Part shown: positions 1 through 6,083 of the stretch, piece by piece
Numbering within the stretch: the first letter of the stretch is position 1
Layout of the letters: each line of letters begins with the position of its first letter
Source of the DNA: Candidatus Omnitrophota bacterium
GTDB taxonomy: Bacteria > Omnitrophota > Gorgyraeia > Duberdicusellales > 4484-171
Direction of reading: 5' to 3'
NCBI GenBank assembly: GCA_023228195.1
Contig: JALOBR010000009.1
Coordinates: 1-6,083 of the forward strand
Length of the DNA stretch: 6,083 nt
Position numbers and translations under genes: made by a program
The notes under the pieces: model-generated
Seen by the model: the letters and a program-made list of their open reading frames with translations, nothing else
What the model was told of the DNA's origin: nothing
Databases searched by the model: none

Positions 1-1003
1 ATAGATACGGCCTTCCTTTCTTTAGAGAATAGTTGGGCGACATCTGTGATTTGCAGTGGTCGCACCAAACTAAGCCTCTCAGTAAATGACCATATTTATT
101 TTCACTTACTGAGCCTTTTGTTTGAGCATTTGAGTTAATGATACGCTGCACTCTATCAAATAAATTTTTGCTGATAATGGTTTTCCAATTCGCCTGAAAA
201 TACTCTCGTTCTTCCTTATCCCTTTTTCTTGTTATAGCTACAGTTTTGCCTATGTAAACAGGATTCTTGAGAATATTCAATATAATACCTTCGGTAAATT
301 TATTTCCTCCTTTGACATCACCCGTTTTGGTTTTCCACGTTTTTGTGCGATAGCCAAGACCATTAAAATATGTAGCGATACGATTTGCAGATTGCACTTC
401 GGTATATTTTGCGAAAATACGCCTTGCTATTTTTGCTTCCTTTGGGTTTACTTTCAGTATGCCTTTTTCGCTTGGATGAAAATCGTACCCTAAGGGAGGA
501 TATCCGCCGTGGAATAGGCCTTTTTTTGCACGATACCTCATTCTGTCTCTGGTTCTCTCGCTGGCAAGACGTCTTTCGAATTCGGCGAAACTTAGGAGAA
601 CCTGTAAGATTAACTTACCAGTGGCGTCAGCAGTACTAAATGTTTGGCTGGCACAACATATATTTATACCGCGTTCTTCTAAAGTCGGCCATATCTGAAA
701 GAATTGTACAAGGTCTCTACTAAAGCGGTCGATGCTTTTGACAATTATCATATCAAATTTGCCCTGCTCAGCATCCTGTAATAGTCGTTTTAAAGCAGGT
801 CTGTCCAAAGTTCCGCCAGAGTAATTTCTATCATCGTATCTTGCTGGAATGAGTTTCCAGTGAGGGCGGGTTTTAAAAAAACTTTCACATATGTCTCTTT
901 GACTTTCTATTGTATCACTTGGCGAAATTTCTTCTGGGTCTTGGTCAGATATCCTTGTATATATTACGCAGGTAAATTTCTTCTCAGTGTCTTTTGTGAA
1001 CAT
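1..1003 (-). CDS. Large serine recombinase/integrase, 3' end beyond the window
   Basis: Site-specific DNA recombinase of the resolvase/invertase superfamily, large serine type. It would cut and rejoin attachment sites through a covalent phosphoserine intermediate to integrate or excise a mobile element. The 334 visible residues form one open frame. The N-terminal catalytic domain (about 12-150) has YTRIS with nucleophile Ser19 and Arg17, the block YDDRNYSGGTLDRPAL (56-71), DRFSR (92-96, with the usual two active-site arginines) and the SFAEFERR helix (138-145). A 'Recombinase' domain follows (about 165-275, starting HGGYPPLGY), then the first half of a zinc ribbon (WCDHC, Cys314 and Cys317). 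The second cysteine pair and any C-terminal coiled coil lie past the left edge, so this is an edge cut, not a proven truncation. The start is set by AAGGAGGT eight bases upstream. It is divergent from the small HTH gene. Family assignment is secure; element type and target site are not visible. Confidence 0.96.
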   Translation of the reverse strand, partial: MFTKDTEKKFTCVIYTRISDQDPEEISPSDTIESQRDICESFFKTRPHWKLIPARYDDRNYSGGTLDRPALKRLLQDAEQGKFDMIIVKSIDRFSRDLVQFFQIWPTLEERGINICCASQTFSTADATGKLILQVLLSFAEFERRLASERTRDRMRYRAKKGLFHGGYPPLGYDFHPSEKGILKVNPKEAKIARRIFAKYTEVQSANRIATYFNGLGYRTKTWKTKTGDVKGGNKFTEGIILNILKNPVYIGKTVAITRKRDKEEREYFQANWKTIISKNLFDRVQRIINSNAQTKGSVSENKYGHLLRGLVWCDHCKSQMSPNYSLKKGRPYL

Positions 1004-1011
1004 AGCCACTT

Positions 1012-1019
1012 ACCTCCTT
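1012..1019 (-). promoter_or_regulatory. Ribosome binding site of the serine recombinase
   Basis: On the minus strand this reads AAGGAGGT, a full match to the anti-Shine-Dalgarno core, and ends eight bases before the ATG at 1003-1001. It decides the recombinase start and suggests efficient translation. Confidence 0.9.
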
Positions 1020-1026
1020 AGCTTAA

Positions 1027-1055
1027 TTGACTTCGATTATATAACAAAGTATAAT
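1027..1055 (+). promoter_or_regulatory. Sigma-70/sigma-A-type promoter reading into the HTH gene
   Basis: The -35 hexamer TTGACT (1027-1032) matches consensus at five of six bases. A 17-base spacer separates it from a perfect -10 TATAAT (1050-1055). Transcription would start near 1062, leaving a leader of about 35 bases before the ATG at 1097. There is no obvious terminator before the helicase gene, so the same transcript could also carry that gene. The leftward promoter overlaps this one. Hexamers and spacing are read directly; activity is inferred. Confidence 0.75.
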
Positions 1056-1064
1056 AATGCACAA
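1036..1064 (-). promoter_or_regulatory. Candidate leftward promoter of the serine recombinase
   Basis: On the minus strand a perfect TATAAT (1041-1036) lies 17 bases downstream of TTGTGC (1064-1059), which keeps only the TTG of a -35 consensus. The predicted start near 1029 would give a short leader of about 26 bases containing AAGGAGGT. The -10 box lies inside the spacer of the rightward promoter, so both could not be bound by polymerase at once. The -35 is weak, so activity may be low or need an activator. Confidence 0.5.
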
Positions 1065-1070
1065 TATTAT
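1051..1070. repeat. Small A/T-rich dyad between the divergent genes, possible operator
   Basis: ATAATA (1051-1056) is mirrored by TATTAT (1065-1070) across an eight-base centre, TGCACAAT read on the plus strand. The dyad covers part of the rightward -10, its likely start site and the leftward -35, where a repressor or MerR-like protein could control both genes. The arms are short and use only A and T, so chance symmetry is quite possible. Confidence 0.3.
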
Positions 1071-1082
1071 CCATCATCTTAT

Positions 1083-1089
1083 AGGAGGG
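1083..1089 (+). promoter_or_regulatory. Ribosome binding site of the HTH gene
   Basis: AGGAGGG at 1083-1089 ends seven bases before the ATG at 1097. It supports that start over the internal in-frame Met at residue 8, which has no such sequence before it. Confidence 0.85.
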
Positions 1090-1096
1090 TACGCAT

Positions 1097-1276
1097 ATGA
1101 CTTTACAAGAACCATTGATGACTATCAACGAAGTTTCTGAGTTTCTGAAGGTGACACCTGCAACTATACGTCGTTGGACTGATAATGGACAGTTGAAATG
1201 TTATCGAGTAGGTAGAAAAAGAGAACGCAGATTTGATAGAAAAGATATTATTACCTATTTGAAAAAAGCGAAATAA
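1097..1276 (+). CDS. Small HTH_17 / excisionase-family DNA-binding protein (59 aa)
   Basis: Complete 59-residue protein that is essentially one winged helix-turn-helix of the MerR-like/excisionase type. Residues 9-33 (TINEVSEFLKV, then TPATIRRWTDNGQL) form the helix-turn-helix, with TPATIRRW as the recognition region. YRVGRKRERRF (36-46) is the basic wing, and RKDIITYLKK (48-57) is the closing helix with the usual R-x-D-I-x-x-Y-L pattern. There is no effector or dimerisation domain, unlike full-length MerR regulators. Proteins of this size act as excisionases (recombination directionality factors) or small regulators in phages, plasmids and integrative elements. Its place head-to-head with a serine recombinase suits either role: steering the recombinase toward excision or controlling the shared promoter region. 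The start is fixed by a good ribosome binding site. It lies 73 bases upstream of the helicase gene on the same strand. Family call is firm; the specific job is inferred. Confidence 0.9.
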   Translation: MTLQEPLMTINEVSEFLKVTPATIRRWTDNGQLKCYRVGRKRERRFDRKDIITYLKKAK

Positions 1277-1291
1277 GAGAGAAAAGTTTAG

Positions 1292-1343
1292 TTAGGGTTA
1301 TTAAATAAACTATTATTTAATAATTTAAGCCTCATAACCTTAA
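1292..1343 (+). promoter_or_regulatory. Possible leader RNA helix upstream of the helicase start
   Basis: At RNA level UUAGGGUUAU (1292-1301) can pair with AUAACCUUAA (1334-1343) as ten continuous pairs, including one G-U. The 3' arm ends six bases before the ATG at 1350, where a ribosome binding site would normally sit. It shares bases 1298-1301 with the A/T hairpin at 1298-1323. The two can coexist if only the outer six pairs of this helix form around that hairpin, or they can compete. Pairing is visible by eye; a regulatory effect is inference. Confidence 0.35.
1298..1323. repeat. Perfect 11-bp A/T-only inverted repeat with a 4-base loop
   Basis: The arm TTATTAAATAA (1298-1308) is followed by loop ACTA and its exact reverse complement TTATTTAATAA (1313-1323). 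It lies between the HTH stop codon (1274-1276) and the helicase start. With no G or C in the stem and no U-tract tied to a GC-rich stem, it is not a convincing intrinsic terminator. A protein-binding operator, an mRNA structure in the leader or chance in A/T-rich DNA are all possible. The rest of 1277-1349 shows no clear promoter; TATTAT at 1311-1316 lacks a good -35 at the right distance. Confidence 0.6.
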
Positions 1344-1349
1344 GTTAAA

Positions 1350-4300
1350 ATGCCAACGCAATTAGATTTAAAACTTATCAATTGTAAAGAAAAGCTCATC
1401 AATCTTACTCGGCAGAATAATCTCTTATTTTATAAAAAACGTAAACTTAGCACCTTGGTTCTTAAAGTTGACAACATTCAATCGTTTTATGACGCATTAC
1501 TTGATGAGAAAGAATTTAGTTTTTGGGAGTTCCCGGAAGAGAGGCCCGAAGAACAGGATAAATTAACAGATGAAGCTCAGTTATTACAGGAAGGAAATCA
1601 ATCTAAAACCACAGAAAATATAGATTGGCTATTAGTAAAACCACCGGAAGAAGATGAGATTGTATGCGAGTTTTCATCTAATGATGAGTTACATAAAATT
1701 TTAAAAAATTTATACCGACGAGCAAAAACCGAATATGAAGAAAGGGGCTTGAATATAGCATTTATTTTTTTTGGTTTAGTCGAATGGTCCGAAAAGCAAA
1801 ATGGCGAATTTATTAAAACCCCTCTTGTCCTCGCTCCTATTACGATAGAACACAAGTCTGCAAGTGAATCCTATCAGATAATGCTGGGGGATGACGAAGT
1901 AATTCTAAACCCTGCACTAAGAGTAAAGTTCAAAAGAGATTTTAATATTTCTTTCCCAGAGTTTGAAAATAACCCAGAAGATTGGAATTTAGAGAAATAC
2001 TTTGCGTTAATAGAGAGGGAACTCACTCCTTTACACATGAAAATCTCACAGGATGTTCATGTCGGGCTTTTCTCTTTTCACAAGTTGATTATGTATAATG
2101 ATTATGAAAAAAATCATGAATTATTGAAACAGCACCCCTTAATTTCATGTTTTGGAGGAGAGGGGAAGATTGATAATATTGATTCCGGTGGTAATGATTA
2201 TTCCGAAGAATCATTAGAGGAAAGCAAAGATATTAAAAGACAATTTTATGTTTTAGATGCAGATAGTAGTCAACAAAAATGTATTGAAACAGCGCGCAAA
2301 GGAGAAAGTTTTGTAATGGTTGGTCCTCCGGGAACGGGTAAGAGTCAAACAATTGCCAATATTATTGCTGAGTTTATTGAAGATGGGAAATCTATATTAT
2401 TTGTCAGCGAAAAAATGGCAGCCTTGGAAGTCGTTTTTAAACGTCTTAAAGGATGTGGTTTGATAGATTTTTGTTTAGTAATAGAAGAATTAGGACGGTC
2501 ATTGGCTGAGAAAACTATACCAAAAGAAACAATATCCGACACGGATTATACCCAATTTTTACGTTTAAGAAAGAGATTGAATGATTATTTATTAGCCTTG
2601 CATTCGCGTAGAGAGCCATTGAAGATGAGCGTTTATGAAGTATTGAGCCAGTTGGCTTCCATAGACTATTTACTTTATATACCAACAGGATTGCGAAGTG
2701 ATATTCGAGGGTTAACTCAAGAAGCGTTGGTAGAATTCGATGGTTTATTTGATACCTTGGAAACGTTGTGGGATGTATTTATTAAAGGTGATGAGTTTCC
2801 TTGGTATGGTTTTAGTAGTTTAGAATATAGCCCTTCCGCAAGGTATCGCATGGAAGAACTCTTAGACAAAATTATAACTAAAACTAATGAGGCAGTTAGT
2901 CAAAAGAATAGCTTTCAAAATACGTTAGGTCTTCCTTCCGCAGTTTCCATAAAAGATTTCCAAGAGATGATAGTAATAATAGAAATGCTTGCTCAAAATA
3001 TCTATGTTCCCTCAAGCTGGACAGAAGCATTTGACTATCAACATATATGTTCTGTTCTTTTAAAGCTTAAAGAGGCAACTCAGAAATATTTTTTGGCAAA
3101 TAGTTATATTACTGAGAAGTATACGGAAGGATTTTTTCTCTTGAACGATGAATATTTTAGAAATTTAATAAGCGCTATGCGCGAGCTACAAGCGAAACTT
3201 AATATTGAAGAGTATGAATTTATCAATTTGGTTAAAGATTTGCCGACACTCAAAGAGTATCTTTGCCTTCTTGAAGAAACCTTGAGGCGCATCTTTAGCA
3301 ACCAAGAAATTATCTGGCAGGATTTAGATGTTCCTGCTGTTAAAAGTTTGAAAAATCTTGAATATCTTTATCAATCCGTTATTCTTCTATTTGATGACGA
3401 AAATCGTCCAGAGTTAGTTTGGTTTGATTCTGAGAAATGCAATCAGCTTGATTTAAGGATTAAATTTCTGGAACAATGCACTCAAGATATTCAATCGATA
3501 GAAAAAGACTTGTTTTTAAGATACAAAAAAGAAATCCTCGATTTGGATTATATTCGTTTTTTGCATGTATTTAAGAAGAATGGTTTTTACCGAACATATA
3601 TTCTGAAATATCTTTTACCCCGCTATTATAAAGACATGAAAAAGATTTCCTCATGCTTTTTATCAAAGACTAAAATTGTGCCGCGAGAATTTTACAATGA
3701 CCTTCTTAAGATTAAAAATTTAGCAGAATTAAGGATGAATATAAATAGAGACATAGAGGCTGATAAAAGTATATTTGGACGGTTCTATGCAGGTGAGTTG
3801 ACTAAATTTGTTTCTGTAAGACAGGCACTAACTAATTTAAATACAGTTAAAACATTACTGATGAAAATTGGGCTTTCGGATTGTGGCCCTTTAATTAAAA
3901 AACTACAAGAAAGCGAACTGCGCCAAAGATGTTCAGCGGTTGCTGAAGAAACGGCAAGCCAAGATAAAAAAATTTTTGAATACTTGCTTAAGAAAGGTAT
4001 ACCCATTGTTGACTTCAAATCTTTAGCAATTACAGATTTATTATCAACACTTTCTCATGTAATTGCATCGATTAGTTCGTTAATGCTGGCTTTGCCTCCG
4101 ATGCAAAATTGTCTTAAAGCGGGCAAGCAATATCCTTATATCCAAGAGATAGAAGAATCATGTAAATGTTTACATGAGTGGCGTCGCGTTAAAGATGATT
4201 TTTTACAACAGGAAGAGCAGCTATCTTTGCTCTTCGGAGCTCATTATCATGGAGTAAATACCGATTGGGTTGTTGTTGATACGGCGTTGCAATGGTATAG

Positions 4301-6083
4301 GAATTTGCATTCTAAAATTCCTTCTTTGCCAGCAGATGGAAGGTTAAAGAAATTGTTGGTGGACGCCAATCTTCGGAAAATTGATGATGGCAAATTTTGC
4401 GTCTTAAAACAGTTAATTGAAGAATTATCGACTGACTACACTAAGCTTTGGGAAGAATTCAATACAATGATTTTGAATGGGAAAAATATCTCTTGGGATA
4501 AAGACGAATTGGTTTTGGTTATTGATAAAGTTACCCAATTACAGAAAAATCTGGATAAGCTTAAACTTTGGATTGACTGGCAGAGAGTTAATGATTCATT
4601 CGGTAGGGCCGGGTTAGAAAAATTTTTGAATGATATTTACAAGTCTCGAGAGCAAATTTTTTATGAACAAGTTCGTTTAATCTTTCGGAAGGCAATTTTC
4701 AGTGAATGGCTCAATGCAGTCTATATGGATGATAATTCTTTTAAAGGATTTAGAGGTGAAGACCATACAAAAGCACGAGATAAATTTGCAGCTCTTGATT
4801 TTAAATTGAATAGGTTATCGAGGAGCTTAGTTATCCAGAGCGCTAATGAGAAAAAGCCGGTAATGTTAGATGGCGGCGCAGGAGGGTCGCAGGTTGGTAT
4901 ATTAAGACGTGAGGCGGCGAAACAAAAAAGGCACAAACCTATCAAGCGGCTTTTTGCGGAAACATCTGAGCTCGTGATGAAATTAAAGAGGTGTTTTTTA
5001 ATGAGTCCAATGTCTGTTTGTCAATATTTAGAGCCTGAAAAATTTAAGTTTGACTTGGTGGTGTTCGATGAAGCTTCGCAGATATGTGTCGAAGATGCGT
5101 TTCCACCAATTTTACGCGCCAAACAGGTTATTATCGCGGGTGATAATAAACAATTACCCCCAACATCATTTTTTAAATCCGAAGAACAATATGAGTTTGA
5201 TGAAGATGAAGGGGCACCGGACATTGAAAATCTTGAATGTATTTTAGAAGAATGCCAAGGGGTTGGACTTAAAGAATATATGCTTAAATGGCATTATCGA
5301 AGTCGGCATGAAGACTTAATTAACTATTCAAATTGTAAATTTTACAAGCATCAATTAGTGACTTTCCCGGCCCCTCTGGTTAATGTTGATTATTTGGGAG
5401 TAAAATTTGACTTTGTTAATAATGCAATTTATGACCGTGGTGGTCAAAGAAATAATTTAGCAGAAGCCCGGAGGGTCGCAGAGCTCGTGTTTGAGCATTT
5501 CAAGAATTATCCAAATAAAAGCTTGGGGGTGGCGACATTAAGCATAGCCCAGATGGAGGCTGTTTGGGATGCAGTCGAATTAAAGCTTAAAGAAAATCCT
5601 GAGTATGCTAAATTTTTTACAGATAATCGACTCGATGGGTTTTTTATAAAAAATCTCGAAAGCGTCCAAGGGGATGAACGAGATGTCATTATTCTGAGTG
5701 TTGGTTATGGCAAGGATGCTACTGGAAGATTGAGTATGCATTTCGGACCCCTGAATAGGAATGGAGGCGAAAGGCGTCTTAACGTTCTTGTAACTCGCGC
5801 AAGAGAGAAAATCATTGTTGTAACTTCGATTAGAGCTTCAGATTTCGACCCAAACATTATGGCCGAAGGTGTTTTGCATCTTCGAAATTATTTAGCTTTT
5901 GCCGAAAAAGGCAATGATGCGTTGAGTACGGAATTGATTGGCCAGAAGGAAGATTTTGAGAGTCCATTGGAAGAAAGTATTGCTGCAAGCATTCGGGAAT
6001 TAGGATATGAGGTTCTTTCACAGGTTGGTTGTGCGGGGTATAGAATTGATTTGGGGGTAATTGACCCTGCAAATCCTCAAAGG
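1350..6083 (+). CDS. Giant DUF4011-type SF1 helicase-nuclease, 3' end beyond the window
   Basis: One frame of 1578 codons with no stop, open at the right edge. Predicted ATP-driven nucleic-acid helicase/translocase (Upf1/Dna2-like superfamily 1) fused to a nuclease, probably cytoplasmic. Residues 1-290 are a DUF4011-like N-terminal region (LINLTRQNNLLFY at 19-28 onward, then GLVEWSE and PLVLAPI). The helicase begins with DSSQ (305-308) and Walker A GPPGTGKS (325-332), then SEKMAAL (353-359). Residues about 390-1220 are a long, largely helical, charged insertion. Motor motifs resume with DEASQ (1240-1244), GDNKQLPPT (1264-1272), WHYRSR (1314-1319), VQGDERD (1439-1445) and RRLNVLVTRAR (1475-1485). 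Residues 1538-1578 begin a PD-(D/E)XK/Vsr-like (MTES_1575-type) nuclease, with SPLEES and YRIDLGV placing Glu1541 and Asp1567; the E-x-K part is outside. Relatives usually end in DUF3320, which would lie beyond. TAA at 1341 blocks an earlier start; no Shine-Dalgarno sequence is visible. About 11 residues seem missing after Leu376. Mobile-element context suggests defence, but function is unproven. Confidence 0.93.
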   Translation, partial: MPTQLDLKLINCKEKLINLTRQNNLLFYKKRKLSTLVLKVDNIQSFYDALLDEKEFSFWEFPEERPEEQDKLTDEAQLLQEGNQSKTTENIDWLLVKPPEEDEIVCEFSSNDELHKILKNLYRRAKTEYEERGLNIAFIFFGLVEWSEKQNGEFIKTPLVLAPITIEHKSASESYQIMLGDDEVILNPALRVKFKRDFNISFPEFENNPEDWNLEKYFALIERELTPLHMKISQDVHVGLFSFHKLIMYNDYEKNHELLKQHPLISCFGGEGKIDNIDSGGNDYSEESLEESKDIKRQFYVLDADSSQQKCIETARKGESFVMVGPPGTGKSQTIANIIAEFIEDGKSILFVSEKMAALEVVFKRLKGCGLIDFCLVIEELGRSLAEKTIPKETISDTDYTQFLRLRKRLNDYLLALHSRREPLKMSVYEVLSQLASIDYLLYIPTGLRSDIRGLTQEALVEFDGLFDTLETLWDVFIKGDEFPWYGFSSLEYSPSARYRMEELLDKIITKTNEAVSQKNSFQNTLGLPSAVSIKDFQEMIVIIEMLAQNIYVPSSWTEAFDYQHICSVLLKLKEATQKYFLANSYITEKYTEGFFLLNDEYFRNLISAMRELQAKLNIEEYEFINLVKDLPTLKEYLCLLEETLRRIFSNQEIIWQDLDVPAVKSLKNLEYLYQSVILLFDDENRPELVWFDSEKCNQLDLRIKFLEQCTQDIQSIEKDLFLRYKKEILDLDYIRFLHVFKKNGFYRTYILKYLLPRYYKDMKKISSCFLSKTKIVPREFYNDLLKIKNLAELRMNINRDIEADKSIFGRFYAGELTKFVSVRQALTNLNTVKTLLMKIGLSDCGPLIKKLQESELRQRCSAVAEETASQDKKIFEYLLKKGIPIVDFKSLAITDLLSTLSHVIASISSLMLALPPMQNCLKAGKQYPYIQEIEESCKCLHEWRRVKDDFLQQEEQLSLLFGAHYHGVNTDWVVVDTALQWYRNLHSKIPSLPADGRLKKLLVDANLRKIDDGKFCVLKQLIEELSTDYTKLWEEFNTMILNGKNISWDKDELVLVIDKVTQLQKNLDKLKLWIDWQRVNDSFGRAGLEKFLNDIYKSREQIFYEQVRLIFRKAIFSEWLNAVYMDDNSFKGFRGEDHTKARDKFAALDFKLNRLSRSLVIQSANEKKPVMLDGGAGGSQVGILRREAAKQKRHKPIKRLFAETSELVMKLKRCFLMSPMSVCQYLEPEKFKFDLVVFDEASQICVEDAFPPILRAKQVIIAGDNKQLPPTSFFKSEEQYEFDEDEGAPDIENLECILEECQGVGLKEYMLKWHYRSRHEDLINYSNCKFYKHQLVTFPAPLVNVDYLGVKFDFVNNAIYDRGGQRNNLAEARRVAELVFEHFKNYPNKSLGVATLSIAQMEAVWDAVELKLKENPEYAKFFTDNRLDGFFIKNLESVQGDERDVIILSVGYGKDATGRLSMHFGPLNRNGGERRLNVLVTRAREKIIVVTSIRASDFDPNIMAEGVLHLRNYLAFAEKGNDALSTELIGQKEDFESPLEESIAASIRELGYEVLSQVGCAGYRIDLGVIDPANPQR

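Noticed and set aside
385..639. Plus-strand open frame of 84 codons with a hydrophobic start
   Set aside because: It lies wholly inside the recombinase catalytic and Recombinase domains on the other strand, has no ribosome binding site, and the minus-strand reading carries all family motifs.
1..1003. Recombinase called truncated or a pseudogene
   Set aside because: All catalytic residues are present and the frame is open to the window edge. It ends mid zinc ribbon only because the window ends.
1298..1323. Intrinsic terminator after the HTH gene
   Set aside because: The stem is entirely A/T with no GC-rich base and no following U-tract typical of rho-independent terminators. Kept only as an inverted repeat.
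1598..6072. Several minus-strand frames of 60-85 codons and one plus-strand frame at 5050-5247
   Set aside because: All are shadows inside the continuous 1578-codon helicase frame. None has a ribosome binding site or a recognisable domain.
1350..6083. Frameshift or pseudogene in the helicase
   Set aside because: The full frame was translated codon by codon: no internal stops, and motor motifs from DSSQ to RRLNVLVTRAR appear in order. The suspected 11-residue gap is in-frame.
1350..6083. Assignment to the Mokosh defence system
   Set aside because: Mokosh also uses a superfamily 1 helicase, but with a phospholipase-D-type nuclease. Here the C-terminal domain starts like PD-(D/E)XK/Vsr, and the N-terminus is DUF4011-like.
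1..6083. CRISPR array, tRNA, rRNA or insertion-sequence ends
   Set aside because: No spaced direct repeats, cloverleaf-like segments, rRNA signatures or terminal inverted repeats with target duplications were seen on either strand.

Overview
The window is an AT-rich bacterial segment with two genes cut by its edges and one small complete gene between them. It looks like the inner flank of an integrated mobile element carrying a large helicase-nuclease gene. Strong AAGGAGGT-type ribosome binding sites and near-consensus sigma-70/sigma-A promoter hexamers suggest a low-GC bacterium, possibly Firmicutes-like. Nothing in the sequence fixes the taxon: there is no rRNA, tRNA or housekeeping gene.

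Layout: positions 1-1003 on the minus strand hold the first 334 residues of a large serine recombinase, running off the left edge inside its zinc-ribbon domain. Positions 1004-1096 are a compact divergent control region. It has an almost ideal rightward promoter, a leftward promoter whose -10 lies inside the rightward promoter's spacer, a small dyad and a ribosome binding site for each gene. Positions 1097-1276 encode a 59-residue HTH_17/excisionase-type (MerR-like) DNA-binding protein. Positions 1277-1349 are a short A/T-rich leader with a perfect 11-bp hairpin and an alternative 10-bp helix close to the next start codon. Positions 1350-6083 are one uninterrupted frame of 1578 codons, open at the right edge. 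It encodes a DUF4011-type N-terminal region, a superfamily 1 (Upf1/Dna2-like) helicase with a roughly 840-residue helical insertion, and the beginning of a PD-(D/E)XK/Vsr-like nuclease domain.

How the genes may work together (inference): the recombinase would integrate and excise the element. The small HTH protein is a candidate recombination directionality factor or regulator of the divergent promoters. The helicase-nuclease would be cargo, most plausibly for genome defence or DNA processing. The most notable anomaly is an apparently clean in-frame loss of about 11 residues just after the helicase SEKMAAL block (junction near 2477/2478), where relatives, as I recall them, carry an LELHS-KANK-type motif. 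The other points worth checking are the overlapping divergent promoters, and the missing Shine-Dalgarno sequence plus structured leader in front of the giant gene.
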